The notes under the pieces are model-generated. The model saw nothing but the letters and a program-made list of their open reading frames with translations, made no database searches and had not been told where the DNA came from. The position numbers were made by a program, and so were the translations under genes. Positions 14,996 through 24,000 of a stretch of DNA of 64,000 nt are shown here, piece by piece (the stretch's first letter is position 1; every line of letters begins with the position of its first letter). The stretch lies in contig PXPE01000001.1 in NCBI GenBank assembly GCA_003009795.1, forward strand, positions 756,739 through 820,738. Reading direction: 5' to 3'. Source of the DNA: Nanohaloarchaea archaeon SW_7_43_1. GTDB taxonomy: Archaea; Nanohalarchaeota; Nanosalinia; Nanosalinales; Nanosalinaceae.

Positions 14996-15012
14996 TGATC
15001 TAAGGTAGATCA
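14996..15012. promoter_or_regulatory. Palindrome upstream of the photolyase gene
   Basis: TGATCTA (14996-15002) and TAGATCA (15006-15012) are perfect inverted repeats with a 3-base centre. They lie about 55 bp upstream of the photolyase start and 160 bp from the divergent gene at 15174. They could be an operator, but no regulator is identified. Confidence 0.3.
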
Positions 15013-15173
15013 GTACGGTAAAAGCTTCCCTAAAAAGCTTTGAGAAGATAACTGAAGCAAAAGCTCCCATTATAGATAAGTATCAATGAACCATCTAAAT
15101 TCTCTTTAAATCTTAGACTATAACTTTTTACCACCTCCAGATAACAAAAAGCATTATAAAATTAGCTCTTTGA

Positions 15174-15563
15174 ATGTATAGTGTGTCATCAGATATCACT
15201 CAATCCGAAATAAGTGAATACTCATTAGAAGAGATTGGACTGCTTTATTCTGCATTTGAAATGCAGCAATGGCAGGAGGCCTACGATAGATTTGAAGAAT
15301 TCATAGTACAGGCAAAGAAAGAATTCGGTTCCCATAATCATGACAAAACCTCTCTAGAGATCTATGAAGAAATGCTCGAGGAAACTGAGAAGGCATTAGA
15401 GATTGAGAATTACTGTATTCTGGATGCTGAAGAATATGAAGTGCATAGAGCCTTTATGTACGGTGCCAATGCCGAGCCCTCCCTATCAGAATTTAGATCT
15501 GCTGTCGAAAATATATTAGAAGGAAAGAAATTCTGGACGGATTATGCAGAGAAATCCTACTAA
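15174..15563 (+). CDS. Hypothetical acidic helical protein, 129 aa
   Basis: I do not recognise this protein. It is acidic and predicted all-helical, with EAYDRFEEFIVQAKKEFGS and YEEMLEETEKALEIENYCIL. Two TATA-like stretches precede the ATG (cattataaaa near 15155). It is convergent with the glutaredoxin gene. The stop TAA abuts the opposing TTA exactly, forming TAATTA. Confidence 0.65.
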   Translation: MYSVSSDITQSEISEYSLEEIGLLYSAFEMQQWQEAYDRFEEFIVQAKKEFGSHNHDKTSLEIYEEMLEETEKALEIENYCILDAEEYEVHRAFMYGANAEPSLSEFRSAVENILEGKKFWTDYAEKSY

Positions 15564-15812
15564 TTAGCCATAGTGTTCCTCAAGATGATCTACTATATCA
15601 TCACTCTCCGGCATAATAGTGTCTGTATTTGGATCTACTAGAACCGGTACATTGGTCTGTCCAGAGACTTCTTCTACCCGTGAACGGTCGTTAGGATCGG
15701 CCTGTCTTGCTATATAGTCGATTCCAAGATCAGTCAGTTTTTGTCTTACCTTTGAGCAGTAAGGACATCCTTCAAACTGGTATACTTCAAGCATCTGTTC
15801 TGGTTCTGTCAT
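15564..15812 (-). CDS. Glutaredoxin-like thiol oxidoreductase
   Basis: An 82-aa thioredoxin-fold protein with the dithiol active site CPYC near residue 16, the cis-proline motif TNVPVLV and the C-terminal ESDDIVDHLEEHYG. It reduces disulphides or mixed disulphides. The source of electrons is not visible in the window. It lies 50 bp from a co-directional Nudix gene. Confidence 0.92.
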   Translation of the reverse strand: MTEPEQMLEVYQFEGCPYCSKVRQKLTDLGIDYIARQADPNDRSRVEEVSGQTNVPVLVDPNTDTIMPESDDIVDHLEEHYG

Positions 15813-15862
15813 TTTATCTCACTGCATAATTATTGATGGTCAATGATTAAAACTTTGATGAG

Positions 15863-16315
15863 TTACTCGATCTCTGAAACTGCTTTCTCAAGAACTTCAG
15901 TATTATTTTTATGGGTAAGAAGTGATCTCGCATCCTCCTGCCTGAAGAAAAAACCTTGTTCATGTTCGTCATGAGGATTGGAGTTGACATCGATAAACGT
16001 ATTCTCGCTCAGCCGGACAATGAATGCTTTGTATTTGCGTTTGATCTCTCTTCCATCATCTTCAAAACTCCATTCAACGGTAGAATCTAGATCCTCTATT
16101 TCCTTGATATGGGCTTCGTCAATTCCTGCCTCCTCGTTCAACTCTAATTTGACAGTCTCTCTGTAATCATCTTTCTCAAGGTGGCCCTTCGGCAGTTCCC
16201 AGCCCTCCCAGTTTTTCTTTCGGTTAAGGACCACAAATCTGGGATTTCTAGAGTTTTTGTAGGCTACGATCATAACGCCTTTTTCAGTTTTCACGTTTCC
16301 AGTTTTTGTTCCCAA
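15863..16315 (-). CDS. Nudix hydrolase
   Basis: The region GHLEKDDYRETVKLELNEEAG is a Nudix box, slightly degenerate: the spacing is one residue short and the usual Arg-Glu is Leu-Glu. The domain starts with KGVMIVAYKNSRNPRFVVLNR and keeps GWELPKGH. It resembles Ap4A-type or other nucleotide diphosphate hydrolases. The substrate is unknown. It is divergent from the GTPase operon at 16418. Confidence 0.85.
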   Translation of the reverse strand: MGTKTGNVKTEKGVMIVAYKNSRNPRFVVLNRKKNWEGWELPKGHLEKDDYRETVKLELNEEAGIDEAHIKEIEDLDSTVEWSFEDDGREIKRKYKAFIVRLSENTFIDVNSNPHDEHEQGFFFRQEDARSLLTHKNNTEVLEKAVSEIE

Positions 16316-16417
16316 CTTTAATTAAAAAGTATCAGCATATCGGAGAGTCTTATGCCTCAGAGTAAAGGAAATAGTTTTTATACCTACGGAACGGATTTAT
16401 TATTAACTGGTGTCAAC

Positions 16418-17047
16418 ATGATAAAGCGTTTGAAGGAACTTTTCAGCAATTTATTCACTGATTCGGGAAAAGATGATATCGGGATAGGTATTTACGGGCC
16501 GCCAAACGCTGGTAAGTCAACCCTTGCTAACCAGATTTCTAAGGATCTAACAGGGGATGACATGAGCGATGTTTCCGAAGTGCCTCACGAAACTAGAGCA
16601 GTTGAGAAAAAGGAAAAAGTTGCTATAGAAGCCGATGATGGAAGATCTCTCGAAATCAATCTACTAGATATGCCAGGCATCTCAACAAATGTCGACTTCA
16701 AAGATTTCACAGAACACGGCCTAGAGGAAGAGGACGCTAAAGGACGCGCCAAGGAAGCGACAAAGGGAATTGTAGAAGCCATTAAATATTTGGACGACGT
16801 AGATGCATGTCTGGTGATCTTCGACTCAACAGAGGACCCTTACACGCAGGTAAACGTTACAATTATCGGGAACCTTGAAGCCAAGGACATACCAATTCTA
16901 GTTCTCGCCAACAAGGTCGATCTAGAGGGCGCAGAACCAGAAAGAGTTAGAGATGCATTCCCTCAACACCCTGTACTGGAGATTTCCGCTAAAGACGGCA
17001 CAAATATCGACAAACTTTATGAGGAAATAATAGAAAGGTTAAGTTAG
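16418..17047 (+). CDS. oapA: Era-like GTPase, OapA-type
   Basis: A small G domain with G1 GPPNAGKST, G3 DMPGIS and G4 NKVDL, preceded by a basic amphipathic helix. This matches the Era-like GTP-binding protein of haloarchaea called OapA, found beside the OapB (DUF2073) and OapC (zinc ribbon) genes. I start at the ATG at 16418 (MIKRLKELFSNLF) as in relatives. An ATG at 16352 would add 22 residues. The stop is followed directly by the ATG of the next gene. Oap names come from association with haloarchaeal replication origins. The biochemical role is unclear. Confidence 0.8.
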   Translation: MIKRLKELFSNLFTDSGKDDIGIGIYGPPNAGKSTLANQISKDLTGDDMSDVSEVPHETRAVEKKEKVAIEADDGRSLEINLLDMPGISTNVDFKDFTEHGLEEEDAKGRAKEATKGIVEAIKYLDDVDACLVIFDSTEDPYTQVNVTIIGNLEAKDIPILVLANKVDLEGAEPERVRDAFPQHPVLEISAKDGTNIDKLYEEIIERLS

Positions 17048-17437
17048 ATGGGAGAAGACGGTGTCACAATCGAGTTTCTGTCGAAAGAGAAGCTTAACAG
17101 CGAAGATTTCGAGAAGAAGCTAGAAATAATACTAGAAAAGGTGAAAGATAACGCTGTCCTAGTTCTAGAAGAATCATGGACTCCCGGGGAAAAAAGGGAA
17201 CTGATCAAGACATCAATGGAAGAGGTAAACGATGATTTTCCCGGTGTCGAGTTCATGGGCCTTAACTCAGAGAGTTCGAAACTGGAGAGAGCCCGGAGCT
17301 TTGTATACGACAAATTCCTGAATGAAGACTATAGAAGAGGAATAACAATTGTAGGTAACTCCCGAGTGATGGAGAAAATCAAGGAAGAAAAAGATACTGT
17401 ATCATTCCTCGCTAAAATGGAAGAGGAAAACTCTTAG
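17048..17437 (+). CDS. oapB: DUF2073 protein, OapB-type
   Basis: The 129-aa protein contains VLVLEESWTPGEKRELIKTSM and GVEFMGLNSESSKLERARSF, recalling DUF2073. Position directly after an Era-like GTPase, with no gap, and before a zinc-ribbon gene supports an OapB assignment. It is soluble and acidic, with no catalytic motif. Function is unknown. Link to origins is by family name and neighbourhood only. Confidence 0.7.
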   Translation: MGEDGVTIEFLSKEKLNSEDFEKKLEIILEKVKDNAVLVLEESWTPGEKRELIKTSMEEVNDDFPGVEFMGLNSESSKLERARSFVYDKFLNEDYRRGITIVGNSRVMEKIKEEKDTVSFLAKMEEENS

Positions 17438-17449
17438 AGGCAGATAATC

Positions 17450-17839
17450 ATGCCACACCGTTGCATGAACTGCGGTAATACCTACGAAGATGACTCTGAA
17501 GAACTAATTGATGGATGTGAATGCGGTTCCTCACTATTCATATACGAAAACGAGCCCGAGGAACAGGAACTATCAGAGGATGAGAAAACAGAGGTTAGAT
17601 CGGACATAGAGGAAATGGTTGAAGAAGGTCTTGAAGAAAGGGAAAACATTAAGTTCAAGTTCGACTTAGATAGTATTGTAGTCGAGGAAGAAGGCGTATA
17701 CAACATAAACGTATCACGTCTATTGAAGGAGGTTCCGCTGGTAATACGCAAGACAGAGGGAGTATACCATGTCCATCTACCATCGGCTTTCACCCCTGAA
17801 AGTAGAGAAATCGACTCATCGGAGCTTGATATAACATGA
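17450..17839 (+). CDS. oapC: Zinc-ribbon protein, OapC-type
   Basis: The N terminus is a zinc ribbon, HRCMNCG and GCECGS, followed by an acidic helical segment and a beta-rich C terminus (SIVVEEEGVYNINVSRLLK, LVIRKTEGVYHVHLPSAF). It is the third gene of the oap-like operon. Its TGA overlaps the ATG of the small membrane protein gene (ATGA at 17836-17839). Confidence 0.7.
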   Translation: MPHRCMNCGNTYEDDSEELIDGCECGSSLFIYENEPEEQELSEDEKTEVRSDIEEMVEEGLEERENIKFKFDLDSIVVEEEGVYNINVSRLLKEVPLVIRKTEGVYHVHLPSAFTPESREIDSSELDIT

Positions 17840-18090
17840 CAGAAGAAGATCGTTTTGGATTATCGAAGATGTCGACAAACCAAGAGGTCGCAGTATCTTT
17901 CACACTCTTCGTACTAGGAACACTTCTAGTACTTTCCGGACTCTACCCACTTTCAGAGATCGCGGATCTGAAACCGGCGTTTCTCGGTGTAGTATTAATG
18001 GGGTCAGGATACCTATTCGCGATTGAATCGATCAGAGAACTTGAGGAAAAGGATCACTTCCTTTCTAGAAAGCTGATGAACAAGGAATGA
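17836..18090 (+). CDS. Small two-helix membrane protein after oapC
   Basis: An 84-aa protein with two hydrophobic helices (VSFTLFVLGTLLVLSGLYPL and AFLGVVLMGSGYLFAIES) and a charged tail. Translational coupling by the ATGA overlap makes it the fourth member of the oap-like operon. I do not recognise the family. Confidence 0.75.
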   Translation: MTEEDRFGLSKMSTNQEVAVSFTLFVLGTLLVLSGLYPLSEIADLKPAFLGVVLMGSGYLFAIESIRELEEKDHFLSRKLMNKE

Positions 18091-18142
18091 AAATCCGTGA
18101 CCACCACTAAAAAATAAAACCTTTTCTCTCTAATGGATTTTC

Positions 18143-18418
18143 ATGGCAAGTGAAGAGGTAGAACTTGATTTTGAATTTTCCAACGAAGAACTCGCAAACT
18201 TTCTGGATAATTTCGCTGACAAACTGAGGGAAGGAGAAGTCGGTCTCAGCTTCAAAGGGCGAGAAGAAGTCCAGATCACACCTAACAAGGATAACAGAGT
18301 TGAACTCGAGTTCAGAGAAGGAGATACTTACAAGAAGCTTTCAGTGGATCTGGAGCTAAGGCAGGAAATGCAGAGTACAGATAAAGGAAGAAGAAAGATT
18401 AACGTGAAAGTGGTTTAA
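18143..18418 (+). CDS. Amphi-Trp-like domain protein
   Basis: The pattern FEFSNEELANFLDNFADKLREG followed by VQITPNKDNRVELEFREG resembles the haloarchaeal amphi-Trp family of small proteins, though the namesake Trp residues are absent. It is 91 aa, acidic and soluble. The function of the family is unknown. Its TAA stop shares TTAA (18415-18418) with the convergent coiled-coil gene. Confidence 0.5.
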   Translation: MASEEVELDFEFSNEELANFLDNFADKLREGEVGLSFKGREEVQITPNKDNRVELEFREGDTYKKLSVDLELRQEMQSTDKGRRKINVKVV

Positions 18419-18786
18419 GAAGCGAAACTTTCCAGGATCTCAATCATCCTTTCATTCTGCTTTATAATCCTATCCAGCTTTGACTCAAGACCGGAAGTAT
18501 CCATAGACTCTGCTCCATAGTTTTTTCTCTTTTTACTAGAAGAACTCTCTGAGTTTTGACTTTCATTCTCACTTTTCTTATTCCTCTTCGGACTTTCCTC
18601 TCTCAGGCCGCCTTCTTCCAGAACCTCTATAGGTGTATCATCTCCTTGTTTTTCATCCTCGTTCTCAGATGATTCTTCAGCCGCTTCCTTCAGTGTATCG
18701 AAAGAAGGCGCTGATCCCGAGGAACCAGAAGAGTTTGACTTGTTTTTGTCCTTGACGTTATCCTTCACATTGTCATAGTAACTCAT
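18415..18786 (-). CDS. Disordered protein with C-terminal coiled coil, paralogue 2
   Basis: The protein starts MSYYDNVKDNVKDKNKSN, is low-complexity (Ser, Glu, Asn and Lys) through the middle, and ends with a short coiled coil LESKLDRIIKQNERMIEILESF. The gene directly upstream ends with a related heptad, so the two are probably paralogues. A start at 18795 adds three residues. The gene overlaps the upstream stop. Confidence 0.6.
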   Translation of the reverse strand: MSYYDNVKDNVKDKNKSNSSGSSGSAPSFDTLKEAAEESSENEDEKQGDDTPIEVLEEGGLREESPKRNKKSENESQNSESSSSKKRKNYGAESMDTSGLESKLDRIIKQNERMIEILESFAS

Positions 18787-19090
18787 CCATTCCACCTCTC
18801 ATACCTGAACTGTCTTTACTCTCCGCTTCTCTAGTAGTATTGTCTTTTCTTGAACCATCATTATCTACGAGCTTCTCAAGTAGATTAATTATTCTCTCAT
18901 TCTGTCTCTCCAAGTCCTTCAACGAGACTTCAGTTCTCCTACTCCTTGATTTTTGAGAATTCGGAGATGCGGAATCTATTTTTGACTCAACCTCGCCTTT
19001 AAGTTTGGAGCTGTTTTCATTTTTTTCATCGGTAACGCCGATACGGACTTCGCCCTTTTTCGACCTAGTATCGTTATCGAATAGACCCAT
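18773..19090 (-). CDS. Disordered protein with coiled coil, paralogue 1
   Basis: A 105-aa protein starting MGLFDNDTRSKKGEVRIGV with a Ser/Lys-rich stretch and a coiled coil DLERQNERIINLLEKL. The heptad pattern QNERIINLLE parallels QNERMIEILE in the next gene. Overlapping stop and start suggest translational coupling. No membrane segment is present. Such short coiled coils often mediate oligomerisation or partner binding. The partner is unknown. Confidence 0.6.
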   Translation of the reverse strand: MGLFDNDTRSKKGEVRIGVTDEKNENSSKLKGEVESKIDSASPNSQKSRSRRTEVSLKDLERQNERIINLLEKLVDNDGSRKDNTTREAESKDSSGMRGGMDELL

Positions 19091-19142
19091 ACAATAGATT
19101 TCTTAAAATCTAAATATAAGACTTTGTGAACAACCAGCCAAT

Positions 19143-19625
19143 ATGAAGGCAGAAATCATTCCAACCGAAAAAATCCAGCAGTTGGAAGAAAACCTGAAGA
19201 AGAGAGTGGAGAGAGCAGAAATAAAGGGTGAAAAGATAGAAGTAGAAGTGGAGGACGAAGAGAAACTAAGCCGGATACCAGGTATTGATTCTTATTGGGT
19301 CGCAGAGGAAAAGTTTGAGGGACTGAAAGGAAGACCGATCGATCAACAGGCATATACTCGATTGGAGAGTAGGAAGGATGCGGTCCGTGCTCTACTTGCG
19401 ACCATCCAAGGATGGAATCTCATAGTTCTGGAGACGGATAGAAAATGGGATCTGAAACAGCTCAGAAAATATAACCCGGATATCAAGAAACTGAAGGCAG
19501 AGAAGCCTAGAGAAGAACTGGGGATAGAGAAAACAGTATCAAGCATTGAAGGGCTCGAAAAAGTTGAGATAGAAATACCTGATGAAGACGAGAGGGAAAT
19601 GATCTATCGAGAAATGCTTACCTAG
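19143..19625 (+). CDS. Hypothetical protein, 160 aa
   Basis: I do not recognise this protein with certainty. It has EVEVEDEEKLSRIPGIDSYWV, then GRPIDQQAYTRLESRKDAVRA and LIVLETDRKWDLKQLRKYNP, suggesting an alpha/beta domain, possibly an RNA-binding fold of THUMP type. No catalytic motif is evident. It is divergent from the coiled-coil pair, with a 52-bp promoter spacer. Confidence 0.55.
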   Translation: MKAEIIPTEKIQQLEENLKKRVERAEIKGEKIEVEVEDEEKLSRIPGIDSYWVAEEKFEGLKGRPIDQQAYTRLESRKDAVRALLATIQGWNLIVLETDRKWDLKQLRKYNPDIKKLKAEKPREELGIEKTVSSIEGLEKVEIEIPDEDEREMIYREMLT

Positions 19626-19688
19626 TTTGGGAATATTTCTCCGAGTTTGCAAACATTTAAACTTTAGTCAGGTCTTAATGAGTATAAG

Positions 19689-19994
19689 ATGAAAAAGATT
19701 GACTATGACCGGGCTGAATACGTCACGAACAGAGAAGTAGAAAACGATGAAGGAGAAAAAACAGGAAGGGTCAAAATGTTTTCATATGATAACGAAGAAT
19801 ATTATTACGAGATGGATTGCCCGTACTGTGACAACGAATGGGACGACAGCCAGGAATTAGGACAAAGGCCTTGGTGGATCGAATGTCCTGAATGTACAAG
19901 AAGCATCAATGTCAACAGAATTAAGGATGCGAAAAAGAAAGAGATCAAAGACAGAGGCACTGATGCAGACCTGGACGATGTTGATGTTACCTGA
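19689..19994 (+). CDS. Zinc-ribbon-like small protein
   Basis: Two cysteine pairs, CPYC and CPEC, about 26 residues apart with Trp residues between, define a zinc ribbon in the middle of this 101-aa acidic protein. The C terminus is charged. The partner or nucleic acid bound is unknown. It stands between the 160-aa gene and a convergent gene with a 4-bp gap. Confidence 0.65.
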   Translation: MKKIDYDRAEYVTNREVENDEGEKTGRVKMFSYDNEEYYYEMDCPYCDNEWDDSQELGQRPWWIECPECTRSINVNRIKDAKKKEIKDRGTDADLDDVDVT

Positions 19995-19998
19995 AAAA

Positions 19999-20637
19999 CT
20001 AGTCCTCTAGGGAATCCAAGTCTAGTCTTTCCATATTAAACTCTATTCTATACTTGTTATCCATATCTCTCAGATCCGAAAAATCTAATATGTCGCTGGA
20101 AGCGATATTTTCCAGAGTTTTCTTTATCTCCAAATCTGAATAAAACTCTCCAGAGTTCACCTCTTCGTCTCTCCAAGGTAAATGATCTTCAATAAAATGA
20201 TCAAGAGCCTCTTCCAAACTATAATCATAGACGTTAACCCAGAGACTATCATCATTACCTAATTCTTTGAAAGCCTCAAAATACGAGTTACCATCCAGAA
20301 CCATATACTCATCTTCCTCCAAGGTTACAGCTGGAGCTCTCTTCTCAGAATCCATCTTCGGAATGTTATTTTCACATAAGTCCGAGGCGTATTCACGACC
20401 GGAGTAAGGAAAAGGGGATATTACATCTACAGAAACGTTTCTCAAGAGAACGGAGTTATCAAGAATATCAATCTCTTCAGGGTTCCAGACCTTAGCACCA
20501 TCAACCGTAACATAACCAAGATCATCATCATAATCCTGCAGCTCTCCATCAACCGTTCCTCCATCATATCCAACAGAAACCTCCTCCACAATAGGATCAT
20601 TCAGCATTCCTCTGATGGTCATACAAGACAGATACAA
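19999..20637 (-). CDS. Hypothetical acidic protein, possibly ParB-like
   Basis: The central part, APAVTLEEDEYMVLDGNSYF followed by EAFKELGNDDSLWVNVYDYS, resembles the ParB/sulfiredoxin-fold pattern in which a stretch such as VLDGxxRxxA is followed by V-x-V. The catalytic-type GERR residues are missing. The protein is 212 aa and strongly acidic. The true start may be at the second ATG (MTIRGMLNDP). Function unknown. Confidence 0.45.
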   Translation of the reverse strand: MYLSCMTIRGMLNDPIVEEVSVGYDGGTVDGELQDYDDDLGYVTVDGAKVWNPEEIDILDNSVLLRNVSVDVISPFPYSGREYASDLCENNIPKMDSEKRAPAVTLEEDEYMVLDGNSYFEAFKELGNDDSLWVNVYDYSLEEALDHFIEDHLPWRDEEVNSGEFYSDLEIKKTLENIASSDILDFSDLRDMDNKYRIEFNMERLDLDSLED

Positions 20638-20707
20638 ACCAAAATATTTAACGGAGAAACAAACTCCAACCTTATTTAACTCTTCACCAACTCTTCAAAA
20701 ATACCAC

Positions 20708-20782
20708 GCCTCGATGGCTCAGTCTGGCTAGAGCGGTCCCCTTGTAAGGGACAGACCGAGGGTTCAAATCCCTCTCGGGGCT
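20708..20782 (+). tRNA. tRNA-Thr (anticodon TGT)
   Basis: Acceptor GCCTCGA pairs with TCGGGGC. The anticodon stem is GTCCC/GGGAC with loop CTTGTAA. The T-arm is GAGGGTTCAAATCCCTC, discriminator T. No intron is present. It stands in a spacer before the giant surface-protein gene. Confidence 0.96.
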
Positions 20783-21025
20783 ATGAACCCTTATTATTTT
20801 GTTATCAGTTTCTTGATGCCAATCTGTTGATATAACTGTTTTAAGGTTCTGCGGGTCAGGTCTCTTGTTTCAGCGTTTACCTGTTTTACACAGTTTTTTT
20901 ACAGTAGTTCTAAAAGTTAATGAAGTAAATTGGTTTTTTACAAGATTTTCTCTAAGAGAGATACCTCACCTTGCTGCTATTAGATTTCCTAAACACTAAA
21001 ATGTATTAAGAACCCTAAACAAAAT

Positions 21026-24000
21026 GTGATCAAGTGGGAGAAAGTGAAGAGTAGAATTTTTTTGCTGTTAATGCTTTTTATTGCTATTTTAGGTGTTTCA
21101 GCTAATGTTTCTGCGGAAACCTTTCTATCAACACCTAGTGAAGTGGGTGTTAGCGATATTGCAGCTATAACAGTTGAGGAAACAGAATTTTCCAGCTTTG
21201 AAGCAGAAATAACTATATTCAATGACAGTTCGCAGCAATACACCAATAAAACATTAGCTGAAGATAATGTTGCTTCTACGACGGTAAAATTTTCTGACAT
21301 AGGTCTTTCTGAGGGAGATTACTCCGTAAATGTTCAAGTGACTAACCAGTCCGAGGGCTTGAAAGACCAGGACTCAACTGAAATTTCTGTCACTTCTGAG
21401 ACTTCAAACGCTGATATGCTGGCTTTGACCTCAAAGGACTTAACCGGTTCTTGTCCTTTGAATTCAAGTGCCGAATTCGTAGTGAACACAGGAGACTCAG
21501 CAACAATAACGGTCAACGGAAACGAACATGAATTCGAAACAAATTATGTCGCGGGCGGCGGAAGCTCAGCGACAATCAAAGTAGACAGAGAAACAGAATC
21601 AGTGGAGGAGGGAGACACAGTCAGAGTCAGCGATCAGGATGTAAGAGTTTCAGACATCATCAGTTTCGGAGGCGGAAAAGGAACAGTCGAATTCTCCCTA
21701 AGGTCGCCGGGATGTAAGCTTATCCAAGTAAATGTAACCGAGGATAATGACTCGAACTTGACGCAGGTATCTAAGTCCGGAAAGCCTCTTACTGCTTCAC
21801 TTGTCGGTGGAAATAAGTATATAGCTTTGGTAGACACAGAGAGAGCCGGAGAGTATGACTCGGTTTTCTGGGATGATGACGACATCTTTAATGAAGAGAA
21901 TGAAACCGGTAGACCTGAAAAAAGATTTCTTGAGCCGGGTGACTCGTTAACAAAGTTTGAAGTAGGAGGTCAACAGGCTAACTTGCGATTCTTGATCTCT
22001 GGGGATAACCTCGTCCTAGCAGTTCCTCCAACATCTGAAGAAGTCCCTTTGAGGGATGGAGAAAATCTGGATTACGCATTTATAGTTCACAGTGAGTACG
22101 ACTCTGGCCTAGGCCTGAATTTAAACGTAGAACCTATCCAAGGGAGGAATATAGAGGCGAAGTCTACGAACCTTAGGACCGACAACGAGAAAGATCTTAC
22201 ACCATCTGATTCAACTACAAACGAATACGGCCTTACTGGAATAGGAACTATCCAAAGCGCAGGTATAGGTCGACATAAAGTAAACATAGGTAATATGTCA
22301 TCTCAGTACTATGAAGTCAGAAACTTCGATATCAATTATGATGTGATGGACGCTTCGACAGGAAATTCCAAAAGAACATTCCAGCCAGGCGATAAAGTAA
22401 GAATAAAAGCTATAGCCGCTGAGGATGGAAATCAAATCGACTTTAATACCATAAATATCCGGGTGATAGATCCATCAGGAGACACCTACAATGAAGAACT
22501 AACATCATCTACATCAACAGAGTTCGAACTGCCTGAAGATATCGCCGGAGGCAAATCTACGGTGACGATCGAAGTTAAGGATACCAACGGAAACGTACAG
22601 AAGGCATCAACGAGTTTCGACGTGAAAAAGTTTAGAACACACACTATAACTCTGAGAAATGAGGAAGGAAGGCCTGTAACAAGTGAGACTCTGGCACCTA
22701 ACTCCACTGGATATCTTTTCGTGGGAGCAGTAAAAATCGGAACCTTTGGAGAGGTCAAAGACATTCTAGGGGCAGAATTTTACGATATTGATAATCCAAA
22801 TACCTCTACTGACGAATGTAAATCCAATGTAGGGGACATAAGAGGAACTATAGACGGACAAGATGCAGTAGAAGTTGTTAATAAGACAAATATAAATAAT
22901 TCGCAGCTCTTCGCGAACGCTGTAATCGATTTACCTAAAAAAATGGACAATCAGTGCATCTTGAAGTATAATATTAGTAGTGAGGTATCAGGATTCTTTA
23001 GTGGTTCTGTAACGGCTGAAAGAGTAGGTACAAACGAGACGCAAAAAGGCCGGGTAACCTTTGGAGTCTCAGAATACAAGATGGAGGGAGAACCTCGCAG
23101 CGCCAACTCAAATGAAAGAAAGTCCGAATTCGGAAAGAATGAGAGAATAGGCATGAGACCAGAAATTCGAGAGATCGGTACCAACGATCAATTTCCTAAC
23201 TCCAATATCACTGATGCATCCATAACAGGGCTTGAGGGCAGAGAAACTAATCCTGTGTCTAATGTGGCTTTCAACAAGTCGGGCAATAACCTAGTAAGTT
23301 TTGAGTCTCCCAACGCTTCCGGAACCTACGAAGCCAAGATACTTGTAGAAATAAATACTTCGGAGGGGGATAAAAAGGCGGTAACCGGTCATGGATTTTT
23401 CAAGGTCAACCTATTCGGTATAGAAACAAAACTTTCTTCCTCGGGCAAAAGATGGGAAGTAACCCCTAATCAAAATCTAAAGATAGATACAGATGTCAAA
23501 AAACCTACAGGAGGAGACAAGCAAGGAGTAGAACTTAACGTTACAGAACTTCGAAACTTTCAGAAAGGGACAAGCTATTTACAAGACATAAACTTCGATC
23601 CGAACACCACAAACGAGAACGGATCCGCACAGTTAACGATACAATCTCCATCTGAAGGCTGGAACGAGGGAAATTACAAAATAGGGATAAAAGGCATAGA
23701 TCCTGAAGGTGACAAGGATACAGGAGACCTCTACTTTAGCGTGGACAAATATGATGCACGAGCGACAAAAATTTTGGACGGTGAAAAATGCCGGTACTAC
23801 TGTAAACCAACTTTAGGAGATAATCTCCAGTTCGATGTGAACGTATCGAATACCTCGAGCGGCGCTCCGCTTAGCTCTTCTATCAGCCTTGACGGATCCA
23901 GTATAAAATTCTATGGAAACAGAAGAACCTACTCCTCAGAAAATATAGATCTCGAAAAACATGCGCAGTTGGACAACGGCAAATTAAATTTATCGACCTC

